Positions 34,102 through 43,450 of a DNA stretch of 64,000 bases are shown in pieces. Under the pieces are notes generated by a model that searched no databases, had not been told where the DNA came from, and was given only the letters and a program-made list of their open reading frames with translations. This DNA comes from Oasisia sp. SBJ-2009 (Eukaryota; Annelida; Polychaeta; Sabellida; Siboglinidae). How positions within the stretch are numbered: position 1 is the stretch's first letter; each line of letters opens with the position of its first letter. The DNA lies in NCBI GenBank assembly GCA_964017155.1, contig OZ024854.1:14346181-14410180 (forward strand), written 5' to 3'. Both the position numbers and the translations under genes were made by a program.

Positions 34102-34271
34102 CTGTATCGGAAGCGCGATCCCATTCGGAAGAAGCTCTGGCGTGCGTTGGGTCCCTTCACCGGGCCTTTGAGGCGGAAGAACGCGTGGTGCTCGACGGCG
34201 CACTTCCACAGGTGCTTGCACGCCTTTTGGTGCAGCAGGCGGAACACAAAGTGGTGCTCCTGCTCGTGACC
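34102..34271 (-). CDS. EPB41L5: EPB41L5/yurt-like exon 9 (FERM lobe F3 end)
   Basis: Acceptor TATGGTTACAG, donor GTAGGG; enters phase 0, leaves phase 2. Encodes [20 protein letters not shown], then [14 protein letters not shown] and [11 protein letters not shown]. '[16 protein letters not shown]' is the diagnostic end of the FERM C-lobe (PH-like) of band 4.1 proteins, and 'F-x-R-x-G-S-R-F-R-Y' starts the FERM-adjacent block. Strongest single identification in the gene. Confidence 0.95.
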
Positions 34272-34382
34272 CTGTAACCATAGCAACAGGGGTCAGGGCA
34301 AGGGTGGGCAGTGCTGTGTGGGGTGGTGAGAGCAGCTCCATTAGCGTGAGAGAAGACAAAGAAGTAGAAGTGTTGTATGGGG

Positions 34383-34767
34383 AGGGGGTGGGACTGTGAG
34401 GGGGTGGGACTGTGAGGGGGTGGGACTGTGAGGGGGTGGGACTGTGAGGGGGTGGGACTGTGAGGGGGTGGGACTGTGAGGGGGTGGGACTGTGAGGGGG
34501 TGGGACTGTGAGGGGGTGGGACTGTGAGGGGGTGGGACTGTGAGGGGGTGGGACTGTGAGGGGGTGGGACTGTGAGGGGGTGGGACTGTGAGGGGGTGGG
34601 ACTGTGAGGGGGTGGGACTGTGAGGGGGTGGGACTGTGAGGGGGTGGGACTGTGAGGGGGTGGGACTGTGAGGGGGTGGGACTGTGAGGGGGTGGGACTG
34701 TGAGGGGGTGGGACTGTGAGGGGGTGGGACTGTGAGGGGGTGGGACTGTGAGGGGGTGGGACTGTGA
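34383..34767. repeat. 16-bp minisatellite, about 24 units, in intron 8
   Basis: GGGACTGTGAGGGGGT repeated almost without change. Read on the gene strand each unit is TCCCACCCCCTCACAG, resembling a polypyrimidine tract ending in CAG. The G-rich strand could form quadruplexes. It lies about 110 bp upstream of exon 9. The long Ser-His-Pro-Leu-Thr frame through it is an artefact. Confidence 0.97.
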
Positions 34768-35076
34768 GTCACTATGCGAGTACATGGGTGACCGAGTATG
34801 TAGCTGTCTGTTACTGGAGATAATGTGTGGATGAATCAGTGCACAAGTAACTAGCCGAGTGAACATATAGTCGAGTGACAGTGAGGGTGATTAATACTGT
34901 CGACTATCTCAACCAATAAGTGCCGGTCACTGACCTGTCAGACACAAGAACTTGGGTAATGAGTGGAACTAGCATAAATATAAATTACACAGAGAGCTGA
35001 CATAGATAATAACGAGTGCCACTGATATGACACTGACTGTGTCAAGTGTCAAGAACAAATCAGCCACACAAACTAC

Positions 35077-35146
35077 CTGTTCATCGTCTTCCACCACGCA
35101 TAGAGTCAATTTCTTCTTCTTAAAATCCAACTTTGTGATTTTTGGC
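35077..35146 (-). CDS. EPB41L5: EPB41L5/yurt-like exon 8 (FERM F3)
   Basis: Acceptor CTGCTTCAG, donor GTAGTT; enters phase 2, leaves phase 0. Encodes PKITKLDFKKKKLTLCVVED then DEQ, the central PH-like strands of the FERM C-lobe. Confidence 0.92.
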
Positions 35147-35932
35147 CTGAAGCAGAAAATGCAACAAGATTACCAGAGGTAGAAAACATGAATTAACAAC
35201 AGATATAGACATATAAATACTACCCTAAGTATGCTCAAATAAATATATTTTAATACTTTGAATCATTATAAGTGCCCTTCCTCTGAGGTTCACTCGACTA
35301 CTTCTATCTACGTTCATTTGCTTCCATGGACCACAATCAATTGGGGATGCATCACGACATTGTAAATGGAAATGATTTAGAAATTTTATTCATCTTTTCC
35401 AGTAGACAAACTGAGTCATCAGCAGATATCTGAGAATGACACCCTCAGTGTAAATTACTACAACACTTCATACTTTTGATATACTCCTGAAGTCTACTCA
35501 CGGCAATCAAAGTAATAGTAATATTATTCTTTACAATTGTAAGAAAAGGTCAGACAGACTATCGTCTTCTACTGAAAGGTAAGTGAAGAGAAACCGACAG
35601 TCTGCACTCATTCAGACTGCTCCAAGTGCTTTACACTTTACTTCTTGACAAATCTGTGTAATCGATCATACCATCATCTTCTGTGGGAAGCATTCAGCCA
35701 CACTGCAATTCACATGCAAAGACTATTTGTATGTAAATATGAGCACTGTAAATATGACCACTGTCTACAGGCAAGTAGCAAGTACTTGTCCATCCAGCAG
35801 AGTGACCTGGAGCAACTGGGAGTGAAATAACATGTGGATTCATAGTGAGAGTCTGCCCACTGCCAGCATACAGGCCCAATCACATCACTGCACTCCACTG
35901 CAGTCCCCACGACAGACCACGGACCGACTCAC

Positions 35933-36021
35933 CAGAAGAAGAGACCAATCTTCTGCTGGTCCTCGTACACCAGTATGCCTGTTGGCGTGAGACCGAGACC
36001 GTAAGAGTTGCTGTCCCGACC
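35933..36021 (-). CDS. EPB41L5: EPB41L5/yurt-like exon 7 (FERM F3)
   Basis: Acceptor CTGTCCCAG, donor GTGAGT; enters phase 0, leaves phase 2. Encodes [20 protein letters not shown] then [10 protein letters not shown], the start of the PH-like lobe ('YxLGLTPTGxLVxE'). Confidence 0.93.
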
Positions 36022-36224
36022 CTGGGACAGAGAAACCACATTCAGTATCAACAGGCATATGCATTGACATTTGACAGGTATATGCAGTGACAGGTATATG
36101 CACTAACAAGTATATGCAGTGACAAATGCATTCGCTATTAACTTCTTAGTTATTATGACAATTATTCAAATAAAAACATAAATTTCAGGTAGTCTAACCT
36201 ATTAACCTTCAAATTCAGGCACGG

Positions 36225-36290
36225 AAGCTAAATGTTCAAATTTGCGTAAGTCATGCTAGGCAGAACCAGGCAAATTTGAACATTTAGCTT
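36225..36290. repeat. Perfect 20-bp inverted repeat with 26-nt loop in intron 6
   Basis: AAGCTAAATGTTCAAATTTG at 36225-36244 pairs exactly with CAAATTTGAACATTTAGCTT at 36271-36290. It could fold as a stable hairpin in RNA. Confidence 0.85.
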
Positions 36291-36658
36291 TCGTGGGAGG
36301 CCCATAGGTGCCCTTAGAAATATCCAATCAAATAAAAATGTCTTGTTACCCTAATATACGTCTACGCACGATTATAAAACTAGATCTCAAACAGTTTTTG
36401 CGATATGTGGGGGGATCTAACAGCGGATGGCACACAGAGTGCGGTGGTCATACATCCGCTGGACCTTTGGTACATTTTCAGGCTTTTCAAAGCAATGAAA
36501 ATACAACAGTGTGAGCATTAGTCACTACTTCACACAGATTTGTTTAAACGCCACCCTTTTGACATTAATTCTAGCAGAAACTCTGAAGTGACAAAGAACA
36601 ATCTTATGTGGCTACTGGCCAACTAGGACTAGGGGTAGAAATGAGATTGACCACTGAC

Positions 36659-36746
36659 CATGACTGTATGCATGTCCACTCCGTACATCTCCAGCCACTT
36701 GGCCTTGTTCAAATAGTTCAGCTCTGCCTGGGCTGGGGTCATGCCT
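36659..36746 (-). CDS. EPB41L5: EPB41L5/yurt-like exon 6 (FERM F2-F3 junction)
   Basis: Acceptor GTACTTACAG, donor GTCAGT; enters phase 2, leaves phase 0. Encodes [20 protein letters not shown] then YGVDMHTVM. 'AExNYLxxAxxLExYGVD' is a core FERM domain signature. Confidence 0.94.
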
Positions 36747-37312
36747 CTGTAAGTACGAACACCTCTGTCATACGAGCAGCTCACTTATACGATCACATCA
36801 GTGATATGAATATGTTAATGCTTTGTGCATTGTGACCACATGAGTATTGTGACCACCTCAATGATATGAACGTTTTGCTCATACATGTTCTCTGTAGTTA
36901 TAGTAACATCTTATCTTGGGTCTATGGACACCTAACTAATATGAACATTAGATTCTATGTGGTCACATTAAGAATATAATATCATATGAACACAACAGCC
37001 ATGTGACTTTCTTGCATGCTTATAGCATTGATACATAATTGATATGAACATTTTGGCTAATTACACCACTGCTTTGATAAAGTCTCTACGATCACATATA
37101 TTCCTCTATAAAACACCCTGTGATTTAGTTAAACTGGCCATATCCACTAACCTAACGGGTACATAATACAGGGTACAACAGAATGGGGAATTCAAACTTA
37201 TGTTATTTTAAATAGTTGGTCCACAAAGGATTCCTACAGTGAGACACCATCGTAGAGTAATTTATTTATTTATTACTCCATCTAGTCACTATCCAACTAG
37301 ACTGAGACTGAC

Positions 37313-37439
37313 TTGCAGGCCTTGAACTTTTCGAGGATGGCGAGCTCCATCTCCTCTGACTGTTGGTGCTCCGGCACGAAGCGGAACTCTGAGATGACCC
37401 CCGGACTGTGCTCCTCTTCGTCATAGTCCCCAAGCTCAG
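37313..37439 (-). CDS. EPB41L5: EPB41L5/yurt-like exon 5 (FERM F2)
   Basis: Acceptor TGATTGACAG, donor GTCAGT; enters phase 1, leaves phase 2. Encodes [20 protein letters not shown] then [20 protein letters not shown], the second half of FERM lobe F2. Its acceptor sequence is itself the first unit of the adjacent 23-bp minisatellite. Confidence 0.93.
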
Positions 37440-37830
37440 CTGTCAATCATATACAAGTTCAGCTGTCAATCATATACAAGTTCAGCTGTCAATCATATAC
37501 AAGTTCAGCTGTCAATCATATACAAGTTCAGCTGTCAATCATATACAAGTTCAGCTGTCAATCATATACAAGTTCAGCTGTCAATCATATACAAGCTCAG
37601 CTGTCAATCATATACAAGTTCAGCTGTCAATCATATACAAGTTCAGCTGTCAATCATATACAAGCTCAGCTGTCAATCATATACAAGTTCAGCTGTCAAT
37701 CACTCACAAGCTCAGCTTCAATCATATACAAGCTCAGCTGTCAATCACCCACACATCTAGGTGTCAATTACAGGCAAGCTTATGTATCAATCATACACAA
37801 ATTCAGGTGTCAATCATACACAAGTTGTCA
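37434..37830. repeat. 23-bp minisatellite overlapping the exon 5 splice acceptor
   Basis: AGCTGTCAATCATATACAAG plus TTC repeats about 12 times cleanly to 37710, then degenerates to about 37830. On the gene strand every unit reads TGTATATGATTGACAG then CT, the same as the real acceptor of exon 5. Confidence 0.95.
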
Positions 37831-38161
37831 GCCACGCAATTAATAATGATAAGACTTAAATATACATAATGTTTGTGTATTAATAATTCTAACTTTGGAG
37901 CATTGTCCCTGCATCTGATCCCATGTGCCTCTTTCTCTGTAAATTTATATTCTAGGTTTATTGGCCTTTGGTATATCAATTTCAAAAACATAAAGGTAGT
38001 TGTTTAGAGTTATTTAATTTGTTGTAAACAAACTTAGTAGTGTAAGGTTTGCCAGGTGGAACTATCGTGGTGCTACATTCAATTAATGAAAGGTACCTAT
38101 AGTTTCAGAGTAAAATTCAGACACATTTTCTAAGTTCATGCAATATTTTAGGTATAATCTT

Positions 38162-38420
38162 GCCTATCTCAAGTTCCGTTGCGTGGGTGTCTGAGAGACA
38201 GCAAAATGGGCAGTTATAATAAACAGAGCCATAAAGCTGGCACACTGTCAGTAATAGCTATATGGCAGAGTCCCAGTGGCCTGTTACAGGCAGTCCCTGG
38301 GGGCCTGCAAACACCTCTTACGAGTGTGTATAATTTCATCATTAGCCTCAGTTCACTCAACTGTATAAATGAGTACCTGGATATATATAGACAGAGAGAG
38401 ACGTACAGGCTGTATATGTA
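38162..38420 (+). mobile_element. SINE copy with conserved central core
   Basis: CCTCAGTTCACTCAACTGTA then TAAATGAGTACCTGGATAT matches the core of the SINE at 30784. The head region (GTTGCGTGGGTGTCTGAGAG) is not clearly tRNA-like. Lies in the intron between exons 5 and 4. Confidence 0.5.
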
Positions 38421-39090
38421 AAGTAAGTGTAGACAGAAATTCTTAGCACCAAATCATGTCCATAGCACTGCTTTAGACTTCACCCATTGGCAGATGAGTT
38501 CATCTGAACTCAACACCATCTGTTCTTCCCCTTGAATTAATGGTCTTTATGGAATAACTGCAACTTTGATATTGTATTTGAATGAACAGGTCCAACAAAA
38601 GGTGACGAGTGAAATGCTTTGAGCAGTCCTACATCCACAACAACAGAATGAAGATGTCTACTTACAAGTGTAGGAATACTTCAGCTTATTCACAGTAGTT
38701 TTGGTATGTACTTTATGTTGAAGGACCTACATTTTTGGTAAGTAGTATGCTGAAAGATTTAAATGTAGACCAAGTAATGTATGTTAAAAGATCCAAATTG
38801 TGGGCTAGCACTTTACCTCAAAAGATCAAAATATCAGATCAAGCCAGATTAAATTTGTATTAACTAAAAAACATACTGGTTATGGTTGTTGTGATGTGAA
38901 AAACAAACTTCTCTTCAATATCTTACCATAGAATTCCATCTCAACATTGATTTGACTGCACAGACCACCACATTTCTTATTAAGGATTTGAGCGTGTTTG
39001 GACTCCAGTTATGTTGCGAGTACCCGATTATTTTGTTCAGACTCATGGTCAATTTTTAAAACCATGTCATAACAACAAGCATGCACTCAC

Positions 39091-39188
39091 ATTGTAGTGC
39101 GAAGGCCGCCAACTCCACCGTTGTCTCAAACGGACACTCCAACTTGCCCGACAGAACATCTTCCTTCAGCTGCAGAAACAGCTCGTAC
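39091..39188 (-). CDS. EPB41L5: EPB41L5/yurt-like exon 4 (FERM F2)
   Basis: Acceptor TTTGTCGCAG, donor GTGAGT; enters phase 2, leaves phase 1. Encodes [20 protein letters not shown] then [12 protein letters not shown], the opening helices of F2 ('FLQLKxDxLxGxLxCP'). Confidence 0.95.
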
Positions 39189-40477
39189 CTGCGACAAACA
39201 GGCAAAGGGTTAACATTTAACACACACCCATAACATGTTAACGAGACCTTGAAAAAATGCTCAGAAGCTCTAAAATCGGTGATGTAAATGACTTTTCTGA
39301 ATACAGCTACACGAGCTAGTCGAGCACAGTACACAGAGGATTAGAGAGATCTAAACTTATCATGTGTCGTATTGATCCTCATCTTGTCTTATGCAATAAG
39401 TCTCATTAACAAGACTAAGAACTTAGGTAAACTCTGACTGAGTAGAGTCTCGTCTAACTGCCTCAGTCAGTGATGTTGTATTGTTCAGTCAATCGTCAGA
39501 ATCAATTATTGATATGATAATAACAACACTGTCCATGTTGTTATAATTTACAACAACTACTAGTTTTGTTTGTTATTAAAATTTCCGTTGCAGAAGAGTT
39601 ATTACCAATTAAATCATTCATTTACTTTTTTAAATGTCAGGTCAAACTATACTAGCATTAACCATAGGCAACTATTCCTTGAAATCTAGATTTGAACATA
39701 AACAAAATGTCTGTATATCAATGAATCAGTGTATGACCTTCATTTAATCAGATATATATTTAATCTAACTAATTGATGTTATCACTGACAACTGACATAA
39801 ATGGTGTCCATGAATTTCTAATCTTTACAAACCCCGATCTGTGCAAGTGATACGTTCTGGACACCATTGCCATGGCAGTACCCATTTCAACTCTATCTAC
39901 AGTTGTGATATCGAGGGTATAATTATCTGATTTCATCGACATTTTCAACAAATAAAATTATTTAGATACGGATAGGTAATTCCCATCAATACAGTTTATT
40001 CAGTTACTACGAATTTGCATTAATTTGTTTTGTTTGACATCAATGCAGAATGGGCATTGTTGTCATCAGTGGGATTTCTAAACAAGACTTAATTGTTTTA
40101 GGGTTGTGCCTCAAAACACTGACATAACTATAACTCCCCATCTTGTAGTTGTACTAATTTTACATTTGTCTCGTATATAGCTACAAGAAGAAATGTGAAA
40201 ACCCTCATGCAGTGGATGGCATCATTTGTTCTTGCAGATTTACGTACTTTGTTTTGTCATTAATCTAATGGAAACAATCTTTTTTAATGTTTCCAGAAGA
40301 AACTGGTCGAAAACTTGCTGGAAATAGAGATTTGTAAAGATACAGATTTCTTCTGGAGAAGCCTCGCACACCTTCCATATATAACAGTATCCAGAGACCA
40401 ACACGGATACAGGGGACACCCTACAAGGACATATAAGACTACTTTACAAGAGGAAACAAAACTGGCTTATCGCTTAC

Positions 40478-40556
40478 CTCGTTAACTCTTCATGTAAGTT
40501 GCTCGGTTCAGATGAGTAGAACTTGACTCGTAACCGAAATGTGTATGGTGGCCCAA
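40478..40556 (-). CDS. EPB41L5: EPB41L5/yurt-like exon 3 (FERM F1-F2)
   Basis: Acceptor TCTTGCTTCCAG, donor GTAAGC; enters phase 1, leaves phase 2. Encodes [20 protein letters not shown] then HEELT, the 'LxVKFYxxxPxxLxEExTR' FERM signature. Its acceptor abuts the 2.9-kb 32-bp minisatellite (6-7 bp away). Confidence 0.95.
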
Positions 40557-40562
40557 CTGGAA

Positions 40563-43450
40563 GCAAGACATCACGACTGGTGAGGTATAGTGGTACAAGA
40601 CAATACGACTGGTCAGGTATAGTGGTACAAGACAATATGACTGGTGAGGTATAGTGGTACAAGACAATACGACTGGTGAGGTATAGTGGTACAAGACATC
40701 ACGACTGGTGAGGTATAGTGGTACAAGACAATACGACTGGTGAGGTATCGTGGTACAAGACATCACGACTGGTGAGGTATAGTGGTACAAGACAATACGA
40801 CTGGTGAGGTATAGTGGTACAAGACAATATGACTGGTGAGGTATCGTGGTACAAGACATCACGACTGGTGAGGTATAGTGGTACAAGACAATACGACTGG
40901 TGAGGTATAGTGGTACACAACACGACTGGTGAGGTATAGTGGTACAAGACAATGCGACTGGTGAGGTATCGTGGTACAAGACATCACGACTGGTGAGGTA
41001 TAGTGGTACAAGACATGACTGGTGAGGTATTGTGGTACAAGACATCACGACTGGTGAGGTATAGTGGTACAAGACAATACGACTGGTGAGGTATCGTGGT
41101 ACAAGACATCACGACTGGTGAGGTATAGTGGTACAAGACAATACGACTGGTGAGGTATCGTGGTACACAACACGACTGGTGAGGTATAGTGGTACAAGAC
41201 AACGTGACTGGTGAGGCATAGTGGTACAAGACAACACGACTGGTGAGGTATAGTGGTACAAGACAACACGACTGGTGAGGCATAGTGGTACAAGACAACA
41301 CGACTGGTGAGGTATAGTGGTACAAGACATCACGACTGGTGAGGTATAGTGGTACAAGACAACACGACTGGTGAGGTATAGTGGTACAAGACAACACGAC
41401 TGGTGAGGTATAGTGGTACAAGACATGACTGGTGAGGTATTGTGGTACAAGACAACGTGACTGGTGAGGCATAGTGGTACAGGACAACACAACTGGTAAG
41501 GTATAGTGGTACAGGACAACACAACTGGTAAGGTATAGTGGTACAAGACATCACGACTGGTGAGGTATAGTGGTACAAGACAACACGACTGGTGAGGTAT
41601 AGTGGTACAAAACATCACGACTGGTGAGGTATAGTGGTACAAGACAACACAACTGGTGAGGTATAGTGGTACAAGACATCACGACTGGTGAGGTATCGTG
41701 GTACAAGACATCACGACTGGTGAGGTATAGTGGTACAAGACAATACGACTGGTGAGGTATAGTGGTACACAACACGACTGGTGAGGTATAGTGGTACAAG
41801 ACAATATGACGGGTGAGGTATCGTGGTACAAGACATCACGACTGGTGAGGTATAGTGGTACAAGACATGACTGGTGAGGTATTGTGGTACAAAACATCAC
41901 GACTGGTGAGGCATAGTGGTACAAGACAATACGACTGGTGAGGTATCGTGGTACAAGACAACACGACTGGTGAGGTATAGTGGTACAAGACAATACGACT
42001 GGTGAGGTATCGTGGTACACAACACGACTGGTGAGGTATAGTAGTACAAGACAACCTGACTGGTGAGGCATAGTGGTACAAGACATCACGACTGGTGAGG
42101 TATAGTGGTACAAGACAACACGACTGGTGAGGTATAGTGGTACAAGACATCACGACTGGTGAGGTATAGTGGTACAAGACAACACGACTGGTGAGGTATA
42201 GTGGTACAAGACAACACGACTGGTGAGGTATAGTGGTACAAGACAACACGACTGGTGAGGTATAGTGGTACAAGACATGACTGGTGAGGTATTGTGGTAC
42301 AAGACAACGTGACTGGTGAGGCATAGTGGTACAGGACAACACAACTGGTAAGGTATAGTGGTACAAGGCATCACGACTGGTGAGGTATAGTGGTACAAGA
42401 CATCACGACTGGTGAGGTATAGTGGTACAAGACAACACGACTGGTGAGGTATAGTGGTACAAGACATCACGACTGGTGAGGTATAGTGGTACAGGACAAC
42501 ACAACTGGTAAGGTATAGTGGTAAAAGACATCACGACTGGTGAGGTATAGTGGTACAAGACATCACGACTGGTGAGGTATAGTGGTACAAGACATGACTG
42601 GTGAGGTATTGTGGTACAAGACAACGTGACTGGTGAGGTATAGTGGTACAGGACAACACAGCTGGTAAGGTATAGTGGCACAGGACAACACAACTGGTAA
42701 GGTATAGTGGTACAAGACAACACAACTGGTGAGGTATAGTGGTACAAGACAACACAACTGGTAAGGTATAGTGGTACAAGACAACACAACTGGTAAGGTA
42801 TAGTGGTACAAGTCAACATGACTGGTGAGGTATAGTGGTACAAGACAACGTGACTGGTGAGGTATAGTGGTACAAGACAACGTGACTGGTGAGGTATAGT
42901 GGTACAAGACAACACAACTGGTGAGGTATAGTGGTACAAGACAACGTGACTGGTGAGGTATAGTGGTACAAGACAACGTGACTGGTGAGGTATAGTGGTA
43001 CAAGACAACACAACTGGTGAGGTATAGTGGTACAAGACAACGTGACTGGTGAGGTATAGTGGTACAAGACAACGTGACTGGTGAGGTATAGTGGTACAAG
43101 ACAACACAACTGGTGAGGTATAGTGGTACAAGACAACGTGACTGGTGAGGTATAGTGGTACAAGACAACATGACTGGTGAGGTATAGTGGTACAAGACAA
43201 CACAACTGGTGAGGTATAGTGGTACAAGACAACGTGACTGGTGAGGTATAGTGGTACAAGTCAACGTGACTGGTGAGGTATAGTGGTACAAGACAACACA
43301 ACTGGTGAGGTATAGTGGTACAAGACAACGTGACTGGTGAGGTATAGTGGTACAAGACAACGTGACTGGTGAGGTATAGTGGTACAAGACAACACAACTG
43401 GTGAGGTATAGTGGTACAAGTCAACGTGACTGGTGAGGTATAGTGGTACA
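40563..43450. repeat. 32-bp minisatellite, about 90 units, in intron 2
   Basis: The unit is CTGGTGAGGTATAGTGGTAC plus AAGACAACACGA with variants at the last positions (CAACACAA, CAACGTGA, CATCACGA, CAATACGA) and a few 29-bp short units. From about 42830 to 43440 variants alternate as ACAA-CGTG-CGTG, a 96-bp higher-order unit. Many overlapping 70-270 codon frames on the minus strand ([19 protein letters not shown] repeats) are artefacts of the repeat. Confidence 0.98.

Noticed and set aside
33997..34866. 289-codon Ser/His/Pro/Thr repeat protein
   Set aside because: Read-through of the 16-bp array in the wrong frame relative to exon 9.
37408..37869. 153-codon plus-strand frame of [10 protein letters not shown] repeats
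   Set aside because: The 23-bp minisatellite read antisense to the host gene.
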